Part shown: one piece after another, positions 49,238-60,746 of the stretch
How positions within the stretch are numbered: the stretch's first letter is position 1
Layout: each line of letters opens with the position of its first letter
DNA from: Leucocoprinus leucothites
Taxonomy: Eukaryota > Basidiomycota > Agaricomycetes > Agaricales > Agaricaceae
DNA: 64,000 bases
Assembly (NCBI GenBank): GCA_013368445.1
Contig: JAACJO010000003.1
Location: forward strand, 992,001-1,056,000
Reading direction: 5' to 3'
Notes under the pieces: generated by a model
What the model saw: the letters and a program-made list of their open reading frames with translations, nothing else
Database searches by the model: none
Told to the model about the DNA's origin: nothing
Translations under genes and position numbers: made by a program

Positions 49238-49758
49238 GTGACCACAGCTTTCGCAATTCCTCTGTACTGGATACAGATATTGATTTCAGAGAACTGGTTT
49301 CGTTTAAAATTCTGGTATATCTATTATCAGACTTTTGCAGATTTCCTGCGGGGAGTGATCTATTCATGATACATTGATGATTCGTCTTCCATTGTTCGAA
49401 GAGCCCTTATCATGGATCATGTATTCGTCGTTGATGGTTTAATCACCCTCAAGTATCAGTGAGTACAGATGAGGAAACTCACCTAATCGGGAAGATGTCC
49501 TTCCTGCGAATAAAAAGGGTTGAAGAGTTGCGTAATCGTGCTCATCAGGTGAGGTGGCTACAGAAGGGCTCCAAAAAGATCCAAATGATCCACCAGATCT
49601 TTACTCCGCCGTCCTCGATACGTTCTTAATCTGATCTTACAACTCACATAGATGTAATACATCATTGATCTTGCAAAGATATCGTGATTTCAACTCTTAC
49701 TACTTGAAACAGCCGTATAGCTCTCTAGCTTCTTATCCTCATAGGCATACAATTGGCA
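49238..49758. repeat. Shared spacer between NACHT2 and FbB3
   Basis: About 500 bases without a gene. The part 49310-49640 is clearly related to 60310-60610 before FbB4 (shared AGAGCCCTTATCATGGATCA, ACAGATGAGGAAA, CTAATCGGGAAGATG). Shorter parts are shared, inverted, with the FbB1 and FbB2 upstream regions. It is part of the duplicated module and includes the FbB promoter. Confidence 0.6.
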
Positions 49759-51434
49759 ATGCTGCTTGACAGGCTGCCGAATGAGCTCTTGAACAAGATT
49801 ATTGTTCTTGTGAGCTGCTCCGGACATATCAGATAAACTATATATCAATATACCACTAATACGATTGGCATCGTCTTGTAGGCACGAGTGGATAATAAGA
49901 AGGGAATTCGCGATCTTCGGCTTGTCTCGAAACGATTTAATGAGCTGGTTTCTCCCGTTCTTTTCGCGAAATTTCGGCTTTATCATGCTCCAGCCGACCC
50001 TGCCGCTGGGCGTTTTGCGGGTATGCGAACGACATTGACAGCTGGGAAGTCATCTATTGGCCCTCACGTCAAAACACTTGATTTCCGCATTCACACAGGG
50101 TTTTCAGAGTCACCGTTAGACCTTGGGCCTTGGTTCGATTTCTTTCATATATTCATATCCGCGATGACGAATGTATCTTCCGTCAAGTACGTACACACTA
50201 CATCCACTGATTGTGTTACTGAGGCAGAACTAACCATATTCAAAACACATGAATAGTTGGCGCCTCGCCTTGGCGAGCGAGAATCCCCACGCTAGCAATA
50301 ATTATCCTGCTCGTGGCATTGAAAAGCTGACAGAAACATTGGCTCGCCTGTCTTGCCTACAAGACCTTTCTCTTCAACTTGATGGAATAGGGGAATATCT
50401 GCACGCTGATATTCCCCTAGGATCTTTTGCCAACTTAAGGACATTCGATGTCCGTTGGGACTGTGATGTGCGGCCCCATAGTCGTATCGTGGGACAGCTG
50501 TCAGGTGTCTTGGCACGCTCCCCAAGCCTGGAGAGCTTTTCATTCGTCATACTTCGGGCGCTTTATAGGTCTGAAAATTTTGGATCACCGATTACGTTGG
50601 ACGAGCTTTTCGAGGGAACACTGTTGGACGGTCTTGACATGAAGCTGAAGGCTCTGGAGACTCGCGGCGTTGTTGTAACCGGAGGGGACTTTCGGCGACA
50701 CGTACGGCATTTCAGATGTCTCGAGAAGCTGAGGATCAGGTTTGATCCCAGTCCCTCTGCTGCAACCAACATTGGGAGCACCTTCCAGGTGCTCTCATCC
50801 GAGCGCATATTCCTCAAGAATATCCACATAGATATCATTCACCATCCCCTCGTGTTTGATTATCTGTCGTCGTATTCGGGCATCGAGCTTCTGGCCCTGA
50901 AGCCTGGGCACCCTCAAGACGACTCTGGTCCTCTGATGGACCGGTTTTTCTCCTCTGTCCTGCCCTGCCATTCGGGCTCGTTGAGGTCCCTACGGTTAGG
51001 AGGGAATCTGAAGACCGTCTGGTCGCGAGCACTACCGGCGCATCATTTGGCGCAAATATCGAAATGTAAACTTCTCGAGTACATCTGTTGCTGGCTGCGG
51101 CTCGAGCCTGAAGATGTTACGGCGAAAAACTCAGAGGTTCTGGTAAGTCCTTACTTGACAAAGAGAAGGTGGAGGAGGCTCATGAAAGCAGAAACGGTGG
51201 TTGGAGGCCTGTTCGCAGCTTCCGAGCTTGCGGAAATTCAAGTGCCCGCCTGTTTTCCTCAAACACAGAGATTTTAGTGACCCCCGGATTGTCGCCATTC
51301 ATATCCCTGGTGGTGGTTTTGTTGACCCAGACAGGATCGTGAGGTCATACATTGCAGAGGTTGTACGCAACTTCAAGAGAGTTAATGAGCCCCTATACGA
51401 AATTGATGAAAGATACAATACACAAGGGGAATGA
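49759..51434 (+). CDS. F-box protein with leucine-rich tail, family FbB copy 3
   Basis: Exons 49759-49809, 49882-50186, 50257-51142 and 51192-51434 sum to 1485 bases (494 residues). F-box: MLLDRLPNELLNKIIVL joined to ARVDNKKGIRDLRLVSKRF and then NELVSPVLFAKFRL. Leucine-rich tail with LSCLQDLSLQLDGIGEYL, LRTFDVRWDCDVRPHSRI and SLRSLRLGGNLKTVW. All splice sites and exon lengths match copies 1 and 2. Intact. It follows NACHT2 and converges on FbA3 with 19 bases between stop codons. Confidence 0.87.
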
Positions 51435-51453
51435 CAAGCTTTTCATCTTGGTA

Positions 51454-52856
51454 CTAACGTCTACCCGACTGCGTGAAGTCAAAAATTACCACTTCAACCT
51501 CAATCCCACACTCGATCAAGTTCACAAATGATTTGGACAGGCGGTCGGCTGAAGCACCATCACTTCGAAGTATTTTCCCCTTCCAACATCCTGTTCCATG
51601 TTCATGGACTCTGTCAGCTTGAGCAACAACAACATAGCAGGAAAAGTCTTGCAAGAAACAGGTGTCAAGCATGTTGTCAAGGATAGCCAAAACCTTTGAC
51701 AAAGCACTCAGATTCAGGGGGGCTGCATATTGCATAACGTGAATGTCATAGGTGACTGTGAGACTCTTGATGTTTGGTAGCTGAACGACCGTTTGCAAGA
51801 GGGGAAACAACCAATCGGTCAAGTACGCCACAATATTTGACTCTGAAGTCACCATATCAGCGGTGAGAGTCAGCTCCAGACTCCTAAGCCGGACGAGGGA
51901 CAAGAGATCGTCATTTGATATTTTCGTTCCATTGTCACATTCTAGAACATGCCTCAGCTCAACACGACAGCAGTGCCAAGTGTCATTCACTCACGGAAGC
52001 GTGTAACGTGCAGCCGCATTTCTTCGATTGAGCCACCAACAGTTTTAAAGAACCGTCCCACAATAGTGGACGGCGCACGTCCGTGAGGAGTGCCATTGGC
52101 CAGACCATCAAGGTAGTGCAAATCCACTGCACGGCAACCAATGTTACGATATTGGCTCGCGAACCTTGTGAAGTACGAGATGAGGGCCAGGCCAGCAAGA
52201 TGCAGGCGCTCAAGAGAAACGGGCGTCGATGAGAGGGGTAGTGCATTGAGTCGTTCTGGTAAATGCGGGTGATTCTCTTCATTGAGCATCACAGTCGTAT
52301 CGGCCAGGTAGTCTTGCATGTCAAGGAACTGTATGTTGCTGCAGAAAGGAAGAACGCAGAGCGGGAAGCGCTTGTTTGGTAAGGAGTGGTCCGTCAGATT
52401 GCTCAGGGTCGGGCGGCAAAAGAGCGCAAGAAGCTTGCGTATCTGACGCGGTTTAAGCCTATCCCAGTCGAACGCCGTGTAGGCAAATCGAAGAGTCCTC
52501 AACCTCGGGAGACGAAAAAGGGTGTGGGCTACTTCTCGAGGGATCACCTGGGCCGAGCTACTATCGTTCCAGTACACCAGAGGCTCGCTGTGGGTGTTCC
52601 GAATGTCGACCGTCTTGATGCGGCTAGCGAGGCGTTCTCGAGTTGCGGGATCCGGTGAGTGGACCAGGGAGAAAAGTTTGCAAAAAGAGCGTTCAGGACA
52701 GTCGAGAAAGATGCTCGAGAAGAGTTGTTCCTGGAAAACGCGCTTCAGCGGGTCACTGCCAGCTTTCGAGACACTTGAAAGGTCGCGCTTGTCTGGGACG
52801 TGGGAGGCAATCTCTACAAGGAGCTCCTCGGGCAGGTCTTGTATGGTGGTAGGCAT
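51454..52856 (-). CDS. F-box protein with leucine-rich tail, family FbA copy 3
   Basis: Minus-strand exons 52856-51995 and 51941-51454 sum to 1350 bases (449 residues). Same 53-base intron as FbA1 and FbA2. F-box: IQDLPEELLVEIASHVPDKR. Tail motifs: LRTLRFAYTAFDWDRLKPRQ, LERLHLAGLALISYFTRF. The product is three residues shorter at the C-terminus than copies 1 and 2. It converges with FbB3. The core promoter element at 52932-52966 is the same as before the other FbA genes. Confidence 0.86.
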
Positions 52857-52931
52857 GTGTGAGGACGTTCTGGCGAGCGGAAGCTTTCTGTTGTTAGACG
52901 GCCGAAAGGAAGGAAGGGGAGTGAGCCCTCG

Positions 52932-52966
52932 CTGAACCGAACCACCACAATATATATTCTCACGTC
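52932..52966 (-). promoter_or_regulatory. Conserved core promoter element of FbA3
   Basis: Reverse complement of the 35-base block found at 9733-9767 and 21709-21743, again about 76 bases before the start codon. Confidence 0.6.
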
Positions 52967-54258
52967 GTAGATTTTTACGACCCTGAGCGACCTAACCGAA
53001 GATCGGCCACGTTCCGTTTCCACTTTGGAGCACTGCCACAGACGTCTAGACTCAAACGAAGCTCGACTGACCCTTGTCAGTAGTGCACAGAGAAATAGAG
53101 CCTTAGGAGGGAAGCAAGTGCAAGAATCATATCAGCTTGAACCTGGTGATCCCGAAACGAGACGAGACGTGAACCTGTAACGTTTGGTTAACCAAGGTCC
53201 TTTGTGGTCAAGAAATAGAGTGTCGAGCAACACGCAGCGCCCGACTAGCGATCGGCGCAATCTCTTTAGGAGCGGGTGGGCCATCTCTCCAGAAATTTCC
53301 AGGGCGTTAGTTTAATAATGCTTTAGAGAAGCCCCGCTCTCGCAGTAGCACGTTGAAATTTTATGTCCGGAGGACAGTACGACGCCAGCCTGAGAAAGCA
53401 CAAGGTGTTGTGTGACAGATTTTGTAGCCCCGCCGATGAGGCTTTTGCAGCTATTCGTCTATTGTTATAATTCACACCTTTTTTAGTGTATACGAGTGCG
53501 AAAACGAACCTAGTCAACCACAGTTAAGCGGCGACGGAAGAATTCGGGCCTGAATATACATGGAACAAGATATGTCAGTCCAGAATGCTAGTCGTGGTTA
53601 GGTGCGCTGAACTGGCTTGAGCATTTCTAGCGGATGGATTCGCGAGTGATGGTCTTTGCCAAAGATGACTGATAACATAGCTACCACGTATTTATATCAA
53701 GGTCGCCGCGGGCTCCGCCGCGCTTAACAGAGACAGTACACTCTTCGAAGATTGTAGTTCCTCGTATACAACGTTATCAGCCAGTCTCTACTTGGGCTCG
53801 GAGACACGAAAAACCAGTCGTCTCCTTACAGGCAACGAAAAGGAACTGAGCGTCAACCGGCACCGAGAATCCGCTACAAGAATGACAGCCGCCACATCAT
53901 GCGTCGAAATCATGCTGGACCGCCAGCGCACAATCTCGCAAACTTGATATATGTAGAATCATTGTATATCACCCAGAAGTGCCGAATAACTGTTGCTCAC
54001 GGTAAAACCACTTCTTAGCGCTGAGCCTGATATTGTAAAATAAATGCTGGGCATATGACATTAGACCTCTTCCCTAGACAGGGTTCAGCGAATGACCGAA
54101 GGGGAATGAGCGAGTTTTCTATCGAGTTGTAGAGCCCTAAGTTCCTCGACGGTAGAGGTCTCAACTTGAGACCGACATCACCTCAATAAGTATAAATTTC
54201 CCAAGGCTCGTCTTGTTATCAACTACCATCATCTTCCTTCAAATCACTCACTACAGCG
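52967..54258. other. FbA3 upstream flank and start of the NACHT tandem repeat
   Basis: No supported gene. The left part is FbA promoter flank. From about 53820 the DNA is related to 57045-57492, marking the left edge of the tandem duplication that made NACHT3 and NACHT4. Confidence 0.5.
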
Positions 54259-56634
54259 ATGTCTTTCCAAGGGAAAGGTTGGGATACATTACCATTATGC
54301 TTTGAACTGGGCTTACCCGCAGGAAAATGAATTGTGTTAGGTTTCTTTCCGAATGCTCAGCATTTCTCGGTTGTAAACCCAACTATGACCGATAATAGCG
54401 TCCATATACTAGGCAGCAGCAACAGACGTAAGGGGCCATTTTCCCTTGTCTCTTACCTTGAATCACTGAAGAGATCGCAGCATTTGACCTCCTCGCAGAG
54501 CACACGATTCCAGGTGCCGAATTCGACTCGTATGAGCGCGATCCTCCTCCCCAATGCCATCCTGGCACTCGCCTCGACATACTTGAAAGCATCCAACCGT
54601 GGTCTCATGATATAGAGCGCCAGCATCGAATCCTCTGGCTCCATGGGCCCGCTGGGGTGGGCAAGTCTGCAATTATGCAAACTCTTGCTGAGGGGCAGTC
54701 TGAGTCTCTTGACACCATCCTTGGCGCTACCATTTTCTTTTCAAGGCCAAACCAACGAGATGATCTACGACGTCTGTTTACAACTATTGCGTACCAGCTT
54801 GCTGTGAGGTACCCATCCTATCGAAAATACGTCATAGATGCTCTTGCCAACGACCCGAAAATCGTTGGAAAGTCGATCGCGCAGCAGTTCAGGTGGTTTA
54901 TAGCTAAGCCATTTACTACTCGTGGTTTACTTGAAGGGCTTCCTCAAACGATGTTGATAATCATAGACGGTTTAGACGAGTGTAAGGGCGAGGAGGCACA
55001 GCGAGAAATTGTTCTCCTTATCGGCCGATTCGCCCTCAGACACCCAAACACCCCACTTATCTGGGCTATTGCGAGCCGACGGGAACCACATATACGGAGC
55101 ACGTTCTCCGATCCGCAAATTCGGAACTGCCACTGGGAGATCAACATACCCGTCAATTCTGATCAAGGTACTGCAGATGTCGAGCGGTTCCTCAGGGAGA
55201 AATTACAGGAAATTCGTCTGAGATATTCATCATTCTTCCCTGCGACTCTACGCCAGTGGCCCGCAGAAGCTGAATTTCTCATCATTGTGAGGGCTGCATC
55301 TGGCCTATTTATTTTTGCATCAGTGGTCATTCGGTTCATCGCCGATGAAAGTTATGGGAATCCTGTCTCTCAACTCCGAAAGGTTTTGACCATGATCGAG
55401 ACAACGCGTTCACAGGGACTCAACTCTAGCCCGTTCGCAGTTCTTGATAACATGTACGCGGAAATTATCTCTGCCATCCCTCCAGATGTCCTTCCCCATA
55501 CTATGCGATTACTCGCATTGTCATTCTATTCTCCCCTGGAGCTTGGAGTATACGGGAACTATGCATTTGGGATTATTTGTAATTGGCTAGAGCTCAGTCA
55601 ATCCGACGTGTATGGTGCACTTTGCAGGTTACATTCCGTGATTGAAGTCCCACCATCAGAAAGAATGACATCTAAACATCGACTCAGTGCATTTCATGCT
55701 TCATTTCCTGACTACATCGCACTGCTTCTGGCTCGCTCACATAATGCGTTTGACCCTCGGCAAGAGATACTGAGAAGTTCCATGCGTGTCCTCTTGGAGT
55801 CATATAATCCTTGTCAGTCTGTCATTCTGTTGTTAACCCTTCTACCGGAGCCTCACCGATATCACTCGATAGTGGATTCTACTATTAAAGATTCAAGAGT
55901 TCGACTGTCATGGGCATACGGGGACGAAACCTACACGCATGAGCTTCTTCTCTGGATGTCTTTTATCAGTTTGGCACCCCATGCCCTTGAAACGACCTCC
56001 TGGGGTGATGACTCCTCTAGCGTTCAGCTTCGTTGTCTTTTTGAGGATATCGACTATGGAAGCAACTTTCACACCTCAGCGGGTACCTCGCGACATGTTT
56101 TACACCATTTGGGCGAAGGACGATATAAAGTAAGCCCCATACACCATATAGTCCACTGAACTAGGTAAATCTGATCCAATCTTAGTTTCTTTCAGCGCTT
56201 GAAACTTGGGGAATTGCCAAGCCATTTGACATCCAATATTTAGACCTGAGCCGCATCCGACCTAGTAAAAATGCTTGGATTCTGCCTAGAGCGCCGATGT
56301 TTAAACAACCGTCCAGTTCCATACCACTCTTCCTGCATTGGGATTCTGTAAGTATCTCGGTGACCAAATCCCGGAACATTCTCATCATTTTGTCTCTCAG
56401 CTCGCAAGGGTTCCGGAGCTCTTGTACTGGGAGGTTACTCCTTCGTCCGAGAATCCTAACTGGAAAGATCTGGTCAGGAAGCACATTGAAGCCATACGTG
56501 CCCTTGAAGTTCCTGTATCCATATACTTAGTCGGCAGGGGTGACAGAAGTGCCATTGTAATGTATAAGAAGAATCCTGACTCTTCGGATAAGGATGACCG
56601 TTGGTTTTATGTCTTGCCTTATGACCAATCGTAG
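53820..56634 (+). repeat. Tandem duplication, left unit (contains NACHT3)
   Basis: The 5' flank plus NACHT3 is repeated at about 57045-59863, an offset of roughly 3.23 kb. Similarity includes non-coding flank such as AGAATCATTGTATA and CACCCAGAAGTGCCGAA, so the duplication was a DNA-level tandem event. Confidence 0.75.
54259..56634 (+). CDS. NACHT-domain STAND NTPase, copy 3
   Basis: Exons 54259-54277, 54341-54427, 54481-55812, 55873-56129, 56186-56347 and 56401-56634 sum to 2091 bases (696 residues). N-terminus MSFQGKGFFPNAQHFSVVN; then AEFDSYERDPPPQCHPGTR, Walker A HGPAGVGKSA and Walker B MLIIIDGLDECKGE. C-terminal block VSIYLVGRGDRSAIV and WFYVLPYDQS. The 60-base intron 55813-55872 is in frame, so it might be retained as coding. 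Exon 3 is placed at 54481 by analogy with copies 2 and 4; an acceptor at 54471 would also keep frame here. No C-terminal repeats of the usual NLR kind. Intact; tandem partner of the broken NACHT4. Confidence 0.85.
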
Positions 56635-57492
56635 CTGTTTGTTTGTCGGCGGTATAGCCGCCAAAGGATAGATCATGTCTACTATTTTCTTGCATTCACT
56701 GCTTTGCGAAATTGCGTTAGCTTGAGGTGGAGTTCGACCGTGAGCCACAAGGCTGTCGAACCAGATTGCAACTTCCGCTAATTCACGGAGCACGAACGAT
56801 GCACAGAACTTCATCAGATTCTGGGACTACTGTAACTACTCAGCCCCATTATGGACTGCTTATACTTATACAAAGGAATTGTGCTTTTGATCTATACCAT
56901 GTTGAGTAAATCATGAAGTCTGGTATAAGCCAGCTCCGCAGCGTTGACTGCATGAGCCAATGTGCACACTTACTTGCGATAGGAGCTCAACTATCCACCT
57001 CTTGTTCCTGGGCCTGCCCTATTCTTAGAAGGGCTAGGGGACGTCCCCTTACGGACAACGGAAATGAGCTAAATGTTAACCGATGCCGAGGATCCGCTAC
57101 AAAAACTACAACCAAACAATATCATTATGCTTCAAAATTATGCCGAATCGCTAGCGTACAATTCCGCAAACTTGACATATGCAGAATCATTGTATACCAC
57201 CCAGAAGTGCCGAATGAGTGCTACTCGCGATGAGGCCATTTCTTAACGCCGGGTCTGATGTGTGAAGTAAATGCTGGGCGCGTGGGCGCTAGGCCCTTCC
57301 CAAGACAGGGTTTAGTGAACAACTGAAGGGGAGCAAACAAACCGTTTACTGGGTGGTACTGTAGGGCCCTGGGCTCCTCAGCGGTTGGGATTTCGGCTTC
57401 GGGAGACCGACATCACCTCAAGAAGTTCAAATTTCCCATCTTGTTTCCGATTACCATCATCTTCCTTCAAATCTCTCACTGGGCTTGCAACA
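56635..57492. other. Spacer between the tandem NACHT genes
   Basis: No gene supported. The right half (from about 57045) is the duplicated NACHT 5' flank. Confidence 0.5.
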
Positions 57493-59863
57493 ATGTCCTT
57501 CCAAGCGAAAGGTTGGGATATATCATCATTATCCTTTGAACTAGGCTCACCCTCAGGAAAATGAAATATGCTAGGCTTTTTTCCGAATGCTCAGCATTTC
57601 TCGGTTGTGAACCCAACTATGATCGATAGTAGCGTCCACATGCTAGGCAGCAGCAACAGATGTAAGGGATCATTTCCGCTTGTTTCCTATCTTGAATCGC
57701 TGAGGAGATCGCAGCATTTGACCTACTTGCAGAGCACACAATTCCGGGTGCCGAATTCGACTCGTATGAGCGCAATCCTCCTCCCCAATGCCATCCTGGC
57801 ACTTGCCTCGACATACTTGAAAGCATCCAACCGTGGTCTCATGATACAGAGCACCAGCATCGAATCTTTTGGCTTCATGGGCCTGCTGGGGTGGGCAAGT
57901 CTGCAATTATGCAGACTCTTGCTGAGGGGCAGTCTGAGTCTCTTGACACCATCCTTGGCGCTACCATTTTCTTGTCTAGGCCAAACAAACGAGATAATCC
58001 GCGACGCTTGTTTACAACTATTGCGTACCAGCTTGCTTTGAGGTACCCATCCTACCGGAAATACGTCGTAGACGCTCTTACCAATGATCCGAAAATCATT
58101 GGGAAATCGATGGCCGAGCAGTTCAGGTGGTTTATAATGAAACCATTTACTGCTGTTGGTTTACTTGAGGGGCTTCCTCAAACAGTGCTGATAATCATAG
58201 ACGGCTTAGACGAGTGTAAGGGTGAAGAGGCACAGCGAGAAATTGTTCTCCTTATCGGCCGATTCGCCCTCAGACACCCAAACACCCCACTTATCTGGGC
58301 TATTGCGAGCCAACGGGAACCACATCTACGGAGCATCTTCTTTGATCCACAAATTCGGGACTACCACTGGGATATCAACGTGCCTGTCGGTTCTGATCAA
58401 GGTACTGCAGACGTAGAGCGATTCCTCAGGGAGAAATTACAGGAAATTCGTCTGAGATATTCATCATTCTTCCCTGCGACTCTACGCCAGTGGCCCGCAG
58501 AAGCTGAATTTCTCATCATTGTGAGGGCTGCATCTGGCCTATTTATTTTTGCATCAGTGGTCATTCGGTTCATCGCCGATGAAAGTTATGGGAATCCTGT
58601 CTCTCAGCTCCGAAAGGTTTTGACCATGATCGAGACAACGCGTTCACAGGGATTCAACTATAGCCCGTTCGCAGTTCTTGATAAAATGTACGCGGAAATT
58701 ATATCTGCCATTCCTCCGGATGTCCTTCCCCATACTATGCGATTACTCGCACTGTCATTCTATTCTCCCCTGGAGCTTGGAGTATACGGGAACTATGCAT
58801 TTGGGATTATTTGTAATTGGCTAGAGCTCAGTCAATCCGACGTGTATGGTGCACTTTGCAGGTTACATTCCGTGATTGAAGTCCCACCATCAGAAAGAAT
58901 GACATCTAAACATCGACTCAGTGCATTTCATGCTTCATTTCCTGACTACATCGCACTGCTTCTGGCTCGCTCACATAATGCGTTTGATCCTTGACAAGAG
59001 GTACTGAGGGGTTCTATCCGTGTCCTCTTGGAGTCACATAATCCTTGTCAGTCTGTCACTCTGCTGTTAACTATTCTATCAAATAATCACTGACCTCGCT
59101 CGATAGTGGAATCTACTATTAAGACTTCGAGAGTTGGGTTGTCATGGGTGTATGAAAGCGAAACACGGACGCAGGAGCTTCTTTTCCGGATTTCCTTTAT
59201 CAGTTTAGCTCCCCGTGCCCTTGAAACGAGCTCCTGGGGCAATAACTCCTCTAGTGTCCAGCTTCGTTGTTTCTTTGAGGACATCGACTATGGACTCCAC
59301 TTTCACGCATCAGTGGGCACCTCGCGGCATGTTTTACACCATTTGGGCGAAGGACGATATGAAGTAGGCCCATACACCATACACTCCACTGAACTAAGTA
59401 AATCTGATCCAATCTTAGTTTCTTTCAGCGCTTGAAACCTGGGGAATTGCCAAGCCATTTGACCTCCAATATTTGGACCTGTCTCGAATCCGACCTAGTA
59501 GATGTGCCTGGATTCTGCCTATCGCGCCGGTGTCTGGACAAACGTCCAGTTCTGTACCACTCTTCCTGCAATGGGATTATGTACGTATTTCAGTGATCAA
59601 ACCTTGGAACATTCTAAGTTGGTTTCCAGTTCGAGAGGACTCCAGAGCTCATATCTTGGGATACTGTTGCTTTGTCTGAGCATCCCAGGGACTGGAAAGA
59701 TCAGGTCAAGGAGCACGTAGCTGCCATAAGCGCCCTTGAGGATCCTGCATCCGTATACCTGGTCGGCAGGGGTGACAGAAGCGCCATTGTAATGCATGAA
59801 AATCCTGACTGTTCGGATGCGGACAACGGCTGGTTTTATGTCTTGCCTTATGGCCAGTCGTAG
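57045..59863 (+). repeat. Tandem duplication, right unit (contains NACHT4)
   Basis: Second unit of the duplication described at 53820-56634. Identity is uneven: two nearly identical blocks sit between clearly diverged parts. Confidence 0.75.
57493..59863 (+). pseudogene. NACHT-domain STAND NTPase, copy 4, with premature stop
   Basis: Exon chain parallel to NACHT3: 57493-57511, 57575-57661, 57715-59046, 59107-59363, 59419-59580, 59630-59863. Walker A is GPAGVGKSA (codons near 57885-57911) and Walker B LIIIDGLDECKGE. Exon 3 contains one in-frame TGA at 58992-58994, where NACHT3 has an arginine codon (CGG). Everything after it (STIKTSRVGLSWVYE, LDLSRIRPSRCAWILP, VYLVGRGDRSAIVMHE, WFYVLPYGQS) is still in frame and well conserved, so the break must be recent. 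The truncated product would keep N-terminus, the whole NACHT domain and part of the helical region, and might act as a short form. Confidence 0.8.
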
Positions 59864-60746
59864 CTGTTTATTTGTCGACGGTATAGTGGTCAAAGGACAG
59901 GTATTTTCTATTATTGAATTGTGATAGATTCAGGTGGAGTTCTACTATAAGCTAATGTACACATTTACGTCTGATATAAGCTCAACTATTAGCTGCATGT
60001 GCGCAGAACTCTGAAGTGAAACCTGTGAGTTGAAATCGAGTTTCGAGGATAGGAACACGATTGGACTAGCTCGCCCAGCGTGTTGCCATGTAATCCTATT
60101 TCATGGATCCGGAAGTTATACAAGCGAGGTCGCAGCTAAGACTGTCTCGCCAACCATACTCGTCCCCTCTCCTCTATGTCCATCCCACTTGCGGTGAATC
60201 ATCTGAAAGTAGTCGAGATGGATCATCGTGACGCAAGAAGGACATGTAACGGAATGTTGCCGTTTGTGATCCCGTGAGCCAGCATCGGGTGCCTGGGCGA
60301 TGGAAGACAAAATTCTGGTATATCAGATTTTCGCAGATTTCCTGCCTGTGGGGGATGATCCAATCACGCTTATTCATCTCCCTTTGTTCAAAGAGCCCTT
60401 ATCATGGATCATTATTCGTCGTTTATGGCTCAATCATTCTCGAGTATCAGTGAGCACAGATGAGGAAAGTCACCTAATCGGGAAGATGGAACAAAAGGGG
60501 TTGAAGAGTTGCGTAATCGCGCTCATCAGGCGTGACTACAGGAGACCTCCACAAAGATCTAAACGATCCACCAGATCCTTTACTCCTTCTTGATACGTTC
60601 TTAATCTGATTTTACGACTCGTATAGACATAGTACATCATTGATCTTACAAAGATATCGTAATTTCAACTCGCACTACTTGAAACAACAGTAAAGCACTC
60701 TCTAGCTTCTAGTCCTCATACCGAGCACATAGGCGTTCAAGTAGCA
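59864..60746. repeat. Spacer between NACHT4 and FbB4
   Basis: No gene. 60310-60610 is related to the NACHT2/FbB3 spacer. A frame at 60300-60593 (97 residues) covers this shared part, but the matching DNA at 49310-49640 is not open, so it is not called. Confidence 0.5.

Noticed and set aside
59047..59106. A second stop codon in NACHT4
   Set aside because: The TGA lies within an intron bounded by GTCAGT and GATAG, matching the intron in NACHT3, so it does not count as a break.
60300..60593. 97-residue frame between NACHT4 and FbB4
   Set aside because: The related spacer at 49310-49640 is not open in this frame. Shared sequence here is better explained by module duplication.
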